DNA of 64,000 nt, from assembly GCF_036173105.1 (NCBI RefSeq), contig NZ_CP108053.1, positions 3,968,001 to 4,032,000 on the forward strand. The letters run 5' to 3'. This stretch comes from Streptomyces sp. NBC_00287 (GTDB lineage: Bacteria; Actinomycetota; Actinomycetes; Streptomycetales; Streptomycetaceae). The notes below the pieces were generated by a model. That model was not told the DNA's origin. It saw only the letters and a list, made by a program, of their open reading frames with translations, and did no database searches. Position numbers and translations under genes: made by a program. Positions 45,663 through 53,553 of the stretch are shown in pieces (within the stretch, counting starts at the first letter, position 1; every line of letters starts with the position of its first letter).

Positions 45663-46946
45663 TCAGGCACTCGGGGTGAACTCGACCGGAAGCGTGCGCA
45701 GTCCGCGCATGATGAGCCCGCCACGCCAGCGCAAATCATCCGGTTCCACCGCGAGTCGGAGATCCGGGAGGCGGGTGAGGAGGGTGGCCAGCGCGGTCTG
45801 ACCCTCCAGACGGGCGAGCGGGGCGCCCAGGCAGTAGTGGATGCCATGGCCGTAGCCGAGGTGCTGGTTGTCGCGGCGGGAGAGGTCGAGCGTGTCGGGG
45901 TCGGCGAACCGCTCCGGGTCCCGGTCGGCGGCGGCGAGGACGACGAGGACCGGGTCGCCGGGGGCGATGTCCTGGCCGCCGATGGTGAGGGGCTGCGTGG
46001 CGAAGCGCCAGGTGGCCAGCTCCACGGGGCCGTCGTAGCGGAGGAGTTCCTCTACGCCGGTTTCGAGGAGGTCCGTCTCCTGTGCGGCGAGGGATTGCTG
46101 GAGGCGGGCCCTCTGATCGGGGTGGGTCAGCAGGGCAAATGTTCCATTACCGATCAAATTCACCGTGGTTTCAAAGCCGGCGAACAGAAGGATGAAGGCC
46201 ATCGCCGCGGCCTCGTTCTCGGTGAGGTGCTCGCCGTGGTCGGAGGCGCGGATGAGCCCGGAGATGAGGTCCTCGCCGGGGGCGGGCTCGGCGGGCAGCG
46301 CCTCGCGCTTGCGGTGGATGAGCTCGGCGAGATAGCCGCGCATCTTCTTCACGGACCGGGCGACTCCGCCCCTGGGGCCGCCCTGGTGGCGGATCATCAT
46401 GCCCGCCCAGTCCCGGAAGTCGTCCTGGTCCTCGCGGGGGACGCCGAGCAGATCGCAGATCGCGTAGATGGGGAGCGGGAAGGCGAACTCATGGATGAGG
46501 TCGGCGCTGCCGGTGTGCGCGAACTTGTCGATGAGCTGGTCGGTGAGCTCCTGCACGCGCGGCGCGAACTCGGCGACCCGGCGCGGCGTGAACGCCTTGC
46601 TGACGAGCCGTCGCAGCCGGGTGTGGTCCGGCGGGTCGATATTGAGCAGATGCGTCATCAGCTCGGCCTTGCGCTCACCGGGGATACCGGTCTTGCCCTT
46701 GGCGTGGGCGGGCTCGTCGTGATGTGCGGGGTTCTTGCTGAGCCGCTGGTCGGCCAGGGCCTGCTTGGCGTCGGCGTAACGGGTGACCAGCCAGGCCTCC
46801 ACTCCGCTGGGGAGCGTGGTCCGGTGCACGGGGGCGTGCTCACGGAGCCAGGCGTAGGCGGGGTAGGGGTCGGCGGCGAACTCCCAGGTGAAGAGGTCGG
46901 GGGCCGGGGCGGGGGTGTTGGGGGCGGGGGTGGAGTGGTCGGTCAC
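45663..46946 (-). CDS. Cytochrome P450
   Basis: 427 residues, typical bacterial class I P450. I helix AFILLFAGFETTVN with the AGxxT oxygen-activation motif, ExxR as EELLRYDGP, and haem loop GYGHGIHYCLGAPLARLEG with the Cys ligand. Overall pattern is of the CYP105/107 region of the family. It hydroxylates an unknown small molecule and needs a ferredoxin, none of which is encoded nearby. GTG at 46946 overlaps the stop of the upstream ATPase gene by 4 bp (46943-46946), so its translation is tied to a TTA-containing message. Confidence 0.93.
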   Translation of the reverse strand: MTDHSTPAPNTPAPAPDLFTWEFAADPYPAYAWLREHAPVHRTTLPSGVEAWLVTRYADAKQALADQRLSKNPAHHDEPAHAKGKTGIPGERKAELMTHLLNIDPPDHTRLRRLVSKAFTPRRVAEFAPRVQELTDQLIDKFAHTGSADLIHEFAFPLPIYAICDLLGVPREDQDDFRDWAGMMIRHQGGPRGGVARSVKKMRGYLAELIHRKREALPAEPAPGEDLISGLIRASDHGEHLTENEAAAMAFILLFAGFETTVNLIGNGTFALLTHPDQRARLQQSLAAQETDLLETGVEELLRYDGPVELATWRFATQPLTIGGQDIAPGDPVLVVLAAADRDPERFADPDTLDLSRRDNQHLGYGHGIHYCLGAPLARLEGQTALATLLTRLPDLRLAVEPDDLRWRGGLIMRGLRTLPVEFTPSA

Positions 46947-49069
46947 TCCTTGACGGTATCCGGCGGTGTCTCAAGGGTCTCTTCGAGTGCCGGGTCGTGG
47001 TGTCGGCCGAGGACCAGGTCGACGCCGATGCGGACGGCGCGTTCCGACGACAGTGCGGGGCCGGGGGCGGGGGGCCGCTTCGGGGCGGCCTCGGCGCGAT
47101 GCCGCATCAGGGCGGCCACGATCTGTTCCTCCCCGAGGGCCGCCCGAAGCGCGGGGAGAACCTCGCCGGCGGAGGGCTTGCCGTTCTCGGCCGCCACGCC
47201 CAGCCAGTGCAGGGCCCGCGCGAGCAGAAGGAAACCCAGTAGCTCCGCGGGTTCGGGATTTCCGGCCTCCGCCGCCACCTGGATATAGGGGATGGCCTCG
47301 GTCAGCTCTCCCTGTTCAAGGAGGAGATACCGCCCGAGGGAGTCGGCCATGCTCGGCTCTCTCTCCGCGATCCTGCCCCACCAGCGCCGCGCCTCCGGGG
47401 CGTCGCCGGCCCAGGTCGACAGAACGGCCAGGATCGCATCGGCGCCGAGTTCGCCCGCCTCGGCCGCGATCCGCACGACGTCGCGAGCCGCCCGGGACAC
47501 CTCGTCGCGCTCGGGCAGGTCATACTCCGCCGCCACGTGGGCCATGGTCCCCCAGAGGTGAGAGGTGAAGGGCGGCAGGCCGGGGCAACGGCTCGCGTCC
47601 GCGACGAGCGTCCCGCACGCCCGCCACGTGCCCTCTTCCGCACCGGGTACGAGCAGCCCGCTGACTCCGAGCCGGGGCCTGGTCGCCCACTCCAGGTCGT
47701 CCTGCGAGACGGGACCGTCCAGGCGTCTGTCCCCGTGCACCCGGCTATATCCGTACATGCCGCGTACGTTGATCATGTACTCCCATGTCTCGGGCGCCAG
47801 ACCACTGGTGAGACCACAGCGGGCCGCGTCGATGGCCGCGCTCACCAGCAGATACCCGTTCGCCCGCCCGCCCGGACGGCTCGCCCGGCACCACTCCTCC
47901 CACAACTCCGGGCCGACCGACAGGAACTGGGTGACCCCCAGCTCGCCCCGCCATCGCAACGCGTCCCCGAGCCGTGGGTCGTCCGACCGAGCGAGCCGCG
48001 CGAGTTCGTCCTCGCTCCAGTCGCAGGTCAGATCCACGGTGCGGGCACCACGCAGGGCACGGGCCGTCGGATGGTCCCCGAAGCGGTGTGCCTCGTACGC
48101 CGTGTCCCGCATCGTCGCGAGCACCAGCACGCCCTCGTGGATGACCTGCGCCAACGGCCCCGCCACCACGCCCCGTTCGTCGAGATGGCCCTCCAGATCG
48201 TCCAGCCACACCACATACGTACCGGCGGGATCGCGCCCGCGCAGGGCGGCGGGGAGCTCGCGCAGATCCGTCCCGGAGTGGGCGTTGAAGATACGGGTGT
48301 TGTCGTCGGCGTTGCGGTGCAGCGCGGCCCAGGCCGTCGCCGTCTTGCCGGCCAGCGGCTCGCCGGTGACCACGACCAGACCACCCTCACGCAAGGCCTG
48401 CGCGACCAGCCGGTCGAGGTCCGCGTCCCGGTCGCGCGGGATGTACGGCGGCAGGGCGGGCTCGTCCCCGAAGGCACTGACGGGCCGTACGCCCAGGGCG
48501 CGGCGCCGTAACTCGGCGAGGCGGGGCCAGCGGTCGGCGGATGCGGAGCCTATGTGGCCGTAGTTGTTCTGTACGCCGATGACGGGGGCGTTGAAGCGGG
48601 ACCGGCTGAAGTCGACGTGCTCTTGGGGGCCGGGGACGTGGGGCGTGTCCTGGGAGACGGAGATGACGGAGACGGGGGGCGGTACCGGAACCGGGGCGCC
48701 GAGGACGTCACCGCACTCCACGCAGTAGATGTCGCCGCTTTCCGTCTGGGCCTCACAGGACGGACAGGCGGCCGAGGGGACCGGCTTGAACTCCTCGATG
48801 AACTGCTGGACTTCATGGGCGATGACCGCCCTGTTGAAGGCCATACGGATCTTGGACTTCCAGATCAGCGCCGCGTTCCGCGCGGAGATCGCCCCGCTGC
48901 TCACATCGCGCCGGAAGCTGTCCAGGGTCGGGCCGGCGTCCTCCTTCATGGCGATGCCGTAGATATGGACGAACGTCGGCTTGGCCCGCAGTTCCCACTC
49001 CGCCGATCCCATCGACGACACCAGAACCCCAGCCGCCGCAGCCGCCAGATCGTCCAACATGCCTGACAT
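46943..49069 (-). CDS. Large P-loop NTPase (STAND-like) with zinc ribbon; contains a TTA codon
   Basis: 708 residues. Residues 1-95 form an unrecognised helical domain. A zinc ribbon follows (CPSC...CVEC, about 100-118). Near 157-171 FNAPVIGVQNNYG resembles the short beta motifs that mark many Streptomyces STAND or conflict proteins. The P-loop GEPLAGKTA is near residue 235 with a Walker-B-like VVWLDDLEGHL, so this is an ATPase. From about 500 onward helical Sel1/TPR-like repeats appear (ARRWWGRIAEREP, AIPYIQVAAEAGNPEPAELLGFLLL). Leu 187 is encoded by TTA (48509-48511, in frame), so translation depends on bldA. Coupled to the downstream P450. Function unknown; a signal-sensing switch is the likeliest class. 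Confidence 0.75.
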   Translation of the reverse strand: MSGMLDDLAAAAAGVLVSSMGSAEWELRAKPTFVHIYGIAMKEDAGPTLDSFRRDVSSGAISARNAALIWKSKIRMAFNRAVIAHEVQQFIEEFKPVPSAACPSCEAQTESGDIYCVECGDVLGAPVPVPPPVSVISVSQDTPHVPGPQEHVDFSRSRFNAPVIGVQNNYGHIGSASADRWPRLAELRRRALGVRPVSAFGDEPALPPYIPRDRDADLDRLVAQALREGGLVVVTGEPLAGKTATAWAALHRNADDNTRIFNAHSGTDLRELPAALRGRDPAGTYVVWLDDLEGHLDERGVVAGPLAQVIHEGVLVLATMRDTAYEAHRFGDHPTARALRGARTVDLTCDWSEDELARLARSDDPRLGDALRWRGELGVTQFLSVGPELWEEWCRASRPGGRANGYLLVSAAIDAARCGLTSGLAPETWEYMINVRGMYGYSRVHGDRRLDGPVSQDDLEWATRPRLGVSGLLVPGAEEGTWRACGTLVADASRCPGLPPFTSHLWGTMAHVAAEYDLPERDEVSRAARDVVRIAAEAGELGADAILAVLSTWAGDAPEARRWWGRIAEREPSMADSLGRYLLLEQGELTEAIPYIQVAAEAGNPEPAELLGFLLLARALHWLGVAAENGKPSAGEVLPALRAALGEEQIVAALMRHRAEAAPKRPPAPGPALSSERAVRIGVDLVLGRHHDPALEETLETPPDTVKE

Positions 49070-49110
49070 ACAAGCCCCCGTGCCCCAGAGCCGGCCCTTG
49101 GGTAACCGTA

Positions 49111-50100
49111 CTAACCTTCCAGGCCCTCGGCAGCCCGCACCGCATCCCGGTATGCCCGTCCCGCCGCCCGCAGCGCGGCCTCCGGGTCCACGCCCTCCGC
49201 CTCGGCGCGCACCGCGAGGGCGAGGAGGTCGTAGCCGATGCCCTCGGTCTGCGGCAGGGGGACGTCAAGACCGGCCGTTCTGACGCGGGACGCCAGCTTC
49301 GCCGCGAGGGCGAGGCCCGGCTGGCCGAGGGGGATGCCGTCGGTGACGGACTCCCTGCGCTTCTCTGTCGCCTTGGTCCGCAGCCAGTGCTCCTTGACCT
49401 CCTCCGGGGTGGTGGCCGTCTCGTCTCCGAAGACATGCGGGTGGCGGTGGATCAGCTTGGCGACGATGGTGCCGGCGACATCGTCGATGGAGAAGGGCGC
49501 GTCGGGATCCTCCTCGGCGATGCGGGCGTGGAAGACGACCTGGAGGAGGACGTCCCCCAGTTCCTCGCGCAGTTCGTCCCGGTCCCCTTCCTCGATGGCC
49601 TCGACGAGTTCATAGGCCTCCTCGATGCCGTACTTGGCCAGCCCCTTGTGGGTCTGCTGGGACGACCAGGGGCACTCGGCGCGGATGCGGTCCATGACCT
49701 GGACGAGGTCGAGCAGGCGGGCGCCCGGCAGGTCGTAGGAGGCGGGGAGCAGTTCCAGCTCCGGCATGCTGACGCGGCCGGAGCCGGCGAGGCGGGCGAG
49801 GCCGTCGGTCAGCGCCGGTTCGCCCTCGCCGGTCGCCACGACCACGACGGTGCGGCCGCCGGCGCAGATGTCGACCAGCTCCTCGGCGGTCGGCGCCGCC
49901 TCGGCCACCCGTATCCCCGCCTCGCGCAGATACGGCAGCTGCGGGTGGGCGCCGTCCGCGCACAGCACGCTGTCGGCGGAGTGCAGCGCCTGCCAGGCGG
50001 GCCAGGACAGCAGGCCGGGGGCGACGCGGTGGCTGGTGGTGAGCAGGACGATGCGGCCGGGGGCGGCGGCGGGCGTGGCTTCGGGGCTGGTGGTGTTCAC
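49111..50100 (-). CDS. mazG: Nucleoside triphosphate pyrophosphohydrolase MazG
   Basis: 329 residues. The N-terminal 120 residues look like a degenerate tetrapyrrole-methylase-like domain, as in YabN-type fusions. The MazG domain follows: CPWSSQQTHKGLAKYGIEEAYELVEAIEEGDRDELREELGDVLLQVVFHARIAEE contains the EExxE and ExxD metal ligands. A second weaker MazG-like half is at the end. It hydrolyses aberrant NTPs or ppGpp-related nucleotides. No ribosome site is obvious before GTG 50100, but TAGCTT (minus strand, 50107-50112) ends 6 nt away, so the transcript may be leaderless. Confidence 0.9.
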   Translation of the reverse strand: MNTTSPEATPAAAPGRIVLLTTSHRVAPGLLSWPAWQALHSADSVLCADGAHPQLPYLREAGIRVAEAAPTAEELVDICAGGRTVVVVATGEGEPALTDGLARLAGSGRVSMPELELLPASYDLPGARLLDLVQVMDRIRAECPWSSQQTHKGLAKYGIEEAYELVEAIEEGDRDELREELGDVLLQVVFHARIAEEDPDAPFSIDDVAGTIVAKLIHRHPHVFGDETATTPEEVKEHWLRTKATEKRRESVTDGIPLGQPGLALAAKLASRVRTAGLDVPLPQTEGIGYDLLALAVRAEAEGVDPEAALRAAGRAYRDAVRAAEGLEG

Positions 50101-50195
50101 GGTTCGAAGCTAACGCACGGCGGTGACGGACCCGATCAAGTTATCCACAGGCGGAGCGTGGGGTGTGATCGTATGACCGCAGCACCTCGGTGCTT

Positions 50196-50849
50196 CTATG
50201 CCGGCTGCTCGGCCCCTGCCGCCGTCACCTCACGCACCCACGGCGTCTTGGCGTCCACCCGGCTGCTCTTCTGGACGTCCCAGCTGCCGTAGCGCGGGTT
50301 GAGGTCGACGTCGAGCTTCTCGGAGGCCTCGGACAGGGCCTTCCAGAACTCCGGCTGGGTGGTGTCGGTGCCGAGCTTGGCGGCCAGCTTCTGGGCCTCC
50401 AGCTGCAGGCGGAGGTTCTCCTCCAGGCGCTGCGGGGCCACGCCGTACTCCTGGAGCCAGGCCGTCTCCAGCTCCTTGACACCGCCGGCCTGCTGTTCCA
50501 GGCCGCTGCGCATCTCCTGGATCTCCTTGCGGCTGACGGTGATGCCCGCGTCCTGGGCGGCCTGGTGCAGCACCCGGTCCAGGACCATGCCGTGCAGGGT
50601 GTCGCGGGTGAGGCTGCCGGTCCGGGCGACGGCCTGGGCGTACTGCGTCTCGTCCCGCACGACCGCGCGCTGTGCCGCGCGCACCTCCTTCACCCTGTTC
50701 TCCAGCTGGGAGACGGTGATCCGCTGATCGCCGACGACGGCCGCCGCGCCGGGATGCGCATCGTTTCCGCAGGCGGTGAGGAGGGGCGCAGCGGCGATGG
50801 CGGCGGAGAGGAGGAGCGCGGTGCGACGGCGGCGGTAGCGGCGGTGCAA
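50196..50849 (-). CDS. SurA-N-like lipoprotein (foldase-type)
   Basis: About 217 residues. A basic start (HRRYRRRRTALLLSAAIAAAPLLTACGND) gives a lipobox with Cys near residue 25. The rest is helical and matches the SurA N-terminal chaperone domain (AVVGDQRITVSQLENRVKEVRAAQ, GITVSRKEIQEMRSGLEQQ). There is no rotamase domain. It probably helps fold exported proteins. TTG at 50849 is chosen because GGGAGG lies 5 nt upstream. The miniature element at 50995-51184 sits in its promoter-proximal region. Confidence 0.8.
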   Translation of the reverse strand: MHRRYRRRRTALLLSAAIAAAPLLTACGNDAHPGAAAVVGDQRITVSQLENRVKEVRAAQRAVVRDETQYAQAVARTGSLTRDTLHGMVLDRVLHQAAQDAGITVSRKEIQEMRSGLEQQAGGVKELETAWLQEYGVAPQRLEENLRLQLEAQKLAAKLGTDTTQPEFWKALSEASEKLDVDLNPRYGSWDVQKSSRVDAKTPWVREVTAAGAEQPA

Positions 50850-50994
50850 GGAAGCCTCCCGAGGAGATTGTGCGGCGGTGCACAAAGTCTTGCGTTGATC
50901 GATGGTAGGCAGTGGCCAAGCTCTGGCCAACCCATTCGACCAACGATTCACCGGGACTTCGGGCACCGGCACGCTGTCCGTGGCCGGCGCCCTG

Positions 50995-51184
50995 CTAGGG
51001 CCTGTCCGGCGGATCATGCCGGCGTCGCGGGCCCTGGCACGCACATCTGCGGCGTTGTCGTCACTCGCCGACGCTCCGCGTCGACTCCCTCCTCCGCCTT
51101 GCAGCTGCACGCACCAGACCCCGCTCGGCTCAGTTGCAATGCGCCGTTCCCTGCAGCCGACCTGATCCGCCGGACAGGCCCTAG
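50995..51184. mobile_element. 190-bp palindrome-ended miniature element (MITE-like)
   Basis: Perfect 22-bp inverted repeats bound it: 50995-51016 (CTAGGGCCTGTCCGGCGGAT plus CA) and 51163-51184. No coding capacity. The outer CTAG on both ends may be a target duplication or part of the repeat, since CTAG is palindromic. The right end supplies the TAG stop (51181-51183, minus strand) of the kinase gene. From memory this repeat is widespread in Streptomyces genomes; no transposase is in the window. Confidence 0.88.
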
Positions 51185-52716
51185 CCGCGCACCTGACCCA
51201 GCCACTGCAGCGTCCGCCGGATGTCCGTCGCCAGGGGGTGGCCGGGCCCGTGCAGGCGTTCCACGTCGTGCAGGAGGCGGACGAGGGTGTCGTGGGCGGC
51301 GGGGCGGTCGCCGAGGGCGAGCAGGAGGTGGCCGATGCGGCGGCGGACGTCGTGGGCGAGCTCCGGGTCGCCGGCCACGTACTGGTTCTCGTAGTACGGG
51401 AGGAGGGCCCGGTATTCCGTCAGCGCCGCCGCCGGGTCGCCGAGCTGCTCCAGGCACTGGGCCGCGTCGTAGCGGAAGCGCAGGGACTGGGGGTCGGCGT
51501 GGCCGGCCTCGGCGGCGCGTTCGGCGGCGAGGGCGCGCAGGACGGGCAGCGCGCGCCGGTACTGGCCGTCGTCCAGGAGCGTGGCCGCGTACTGCTTGCG
51601 CAGGGTGCGTACGACCGGGGACTTCTCGCCGTGCTGCTCGGCGGCGACCGGGAGTATCGCGCCGAGGATGTCGACGGCCTGGGTGATACGGCCCTCGCCG
51701 AGGAGGCGCTTGACCTCGTCGACGGCCCGCGCGACGTCCGGCTTCTCGGCGGCCGGGGTGACCGGTGTGGCGAGGGCGGGCTGGGGCGCGGGCGTGCGCG
51801 CGCGGTCCGGCCAGGGGGCGTGCGGGCGCAGGAAGGGACGCGTGGGGTCGAGGGGCGCCCCGGTGGGCGTCCCGCGCGCGGGCAGGAGCAGCGCCAGGTC
51901 CTCGTACACCTCCTGCGCGGACGCCGGGCGGTGCTGCGGGTCCTTGGCGAGCAGGCGCAGGACCAGCGCTTCCAGCGCCTCGGGCACCTCGGGGCGCATC
52001 CGGCGCACGGGCAGCGGCGGCTCGTACAGATGCCGGTGCAGCACACCGAGCGCCGTGGAGCCGGAGAACGGCACGTCGCCGCTGAGGAGTTCATGCAGGA
52101 GCACACCGAGCGCGTACAGGTCGGTGTACGGGCCGACCGCGCCGCCCATCGCCTGCTCGGGCGCCATGTATGCGGGCGAGCCGATGGGGGTGCCGGTGTG
52201 GGTGAGGCGGGTGGTGTCGGCGTCCATGACGGAGGCGACGCCGAGGTCGAGGACGGTGACCGTGCCGTCCTGTTTCACCATCACATTGCGCGGCTTGAGG
52301 TCGCGGTGGACGATCGGCACGGCGTGCACGGCGCTCAGCACGGCGCACAGTTGCGCGGCGACCGCGACCGCCCACTGCCAGGGGTACGGGTCGTGCTCGG
52401 CAAGGTGGTCGGAGAGGTCCGCGCCGTCGACGTACTGCATGACGAGGAACAGCTCCTCGCCCTCGCTGCCCGCGTCGTGCACGGTGACCAGACCGGGATG
52501 GTCGACCTGCGCGGTCACCCGGCACTCCCGCACGAACCGGCGGCGCAGCTCGTCCGCCTCCTGACCCGCCACCTTGTCCGGGCGCAGCAGCTTCACCGCC
52601 ACGCGCCGGTCGAGCCGCTGGTCGTACGCCGTCCAGACCTGGCCCATGCCGCCCTGCCCGATGAGCGTGGACAGTTCGTAACGGCCGGCGACGACACGCC
52701 CTGTCGTCACGGTCAC
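51181..52716 (-). CDS. Ser/Thr protein kinase with C-terminal TPR region
   Basis: 511 residues. Kinase domain at 10-270: IGQGGMGQVW glycine loop, VAVKLL with the ATP-binding Lys, HRDLKPRNVMV catalytic loop, DLGVAS in the place of DFG, and GSPAYMAPEQ. A Pro-rich linker follows, then TPR-like helices (370-500: LRFRYDAAQCLEQLGDPAAALTEYRALLPYY, DPELAHDVRRRIGHLLLALGDRPAAHDTLVRLLHDVERLHG). No membrane helix, so it is a soluble kinase that probably recognises partners through TPRs. GTG at 52716 overlaps the upstream gene stop by 4 bp. Its stop codon lies in the edge of the miniature element. Confidence 0.92.
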   Translation of the reverse strand: MTVTTGRVVAGRYELSTLIGQGGMGQVWTAYDQRLDRRVAVKLLRPDKVAGQEADELRRRFVRECRVTAQVDHPGLVTVHDAGSEGEELFLVMQYVDGADLSDHLAEHDPYPWQWAVAVAAQLCAVLSAVHAVPIVHRDLKPRNVMVKQDGTVTVLDLGVASVMDADTTRLTHTGTPIGSPAYMAPEQAMGGAVGPYTDLYALGVLLHELLSGDVPFSGSTALGVLHRHLYEPPLPVRRMRPEVPEALEALVLRLLAKDPQHRPASAQEVYEDLALLLPARGTPTGAPLDPTRPFLRPHAPWPDRARTPAPQPALATPVTPAAEKPDVARAVDEVKRLLGEGRITQAVDILGAILPVAAEQHGEKSPVVRTLRKQYAATLLDDGQYRRALPVLRALAAERAAEAGHADPQSLRFRYDAAQCLEQLGDPAAALTEYRALLPYYENQYVAGDPELAHDVRRRIGHLLLALGDRPAAHDTLVRLLHDVERLHGPGHPLATDIRRTLQWLGQVRG

Positions 52717-53372
52717 CTTCCGCCCTCGTGGTCGCCGTTGTTCCGGCCGTCGTGGTGGCGCAGATAGTCACTGAGCTCGTCGAGCTCGGCGCGCACCTGG
52801 TCGATACGCGCGGGCGCGGGCCGCTGCGGGGGCGCCGGTACGGGGCTGGGGGGCACGGCGTCGTGGGGCATCGGCGGACGGGGGGTCGACGGGTGCGGTA
52901 TCGGCGCGGGCGGCTGCTGCGCCAGGGGCTGCTGGACCGGCGTGGTCGTGTACGGCGACGGCGGCTGCGGGTAGCCGTAACCGGCGGGCCCGTTCGGCGC
53001 GTGCATCGTCGTGGCCTGCGCCTGCGCGTAACCGCCGTACTGCCGGCGGAGCCTGCTGTGGAAGCGGATGTCCATCACCAGGAAGTACACGGAACTGAAC
53101 GCGCCGAGCAGCAGGACCGCGGCCAGCGCGATGTCCGACTTCACGTCCTCCTCCGGCACCGAGCCGACCACCGCGAAACACGCGATGCCCACCGGCAGGC
53201 TCACCCAGGCCAGCAGCCAGTCCGGCCACCGCCCGCGCAGGATGGCCACGCGGAACAGCGGCACGCACGCGAGGATCCCGCAGGAGAGGAGACCGGCGGC
53301 GGCGAACAGCACCCGCAGGGAGATGACAGTTGCCTCACTGCGGGTGGGCGGCGCCGCGCCGTGGCCGTACAT
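52713..53372 (-). CDS. Membrane protein coupled to the Ser/Thr kinase
   Basis: About 219 residues. Four hydrophobic segments in the first 110 residues (VISLRVLFAAAGLLSCGILACVPLF, WLLAWVSLPVGIACFAVVG, DIALAAVLLLGAFSSVYFLVM) are followed by a long Pro/Gln/Tyr-rich tail and a C-terminal acidic helix (RIDQVRAELDELSDYLRHHDGR). ATG at 53372 follows AGGAG. Overlap with the kinase gene (GTGA, 52713-52716) suggests the two proteins act together, perhaps as membrane sensor and soluble kinase. This is inference. Confidence 0.75.
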   Translation of the reverse strand: MYGHGAAPPTRSEATVISLRVLFAAAGLLSCGILACVPLFRVAILRGRWPDWLLAWVSLPVGIACFAVVGSVPEEDVKSDIALAAVLLLGAFSSVYFLVMDIRFHSRLRRQYGGYAQAQATTMHAPNGPAGYGYPQPPSPYTTTPVQQPLAQQPPAPIPHPSTPRPPMPHDAVPPSPVPAPPQRPAPARIDQVRAELDELSDYLRHHDGRNNGDHEGGR

Positions 53373-53553
53373 GACTGCTCCTGGACCGGTTGGCCGATGG
53401 GGACGAACGAACGAGAGAGTTCGAGCGTATAGGCCGACACGGACAACCGGTCCCGGGTTGTACCGAACCGTTGTTGTACTGATCACTTCCCTCGGCAGGA
53501 CCCAGGGCCGGACCCTCGCCCGGTCGCATGGCCGGGGTCTCATGGCCGGTGGC

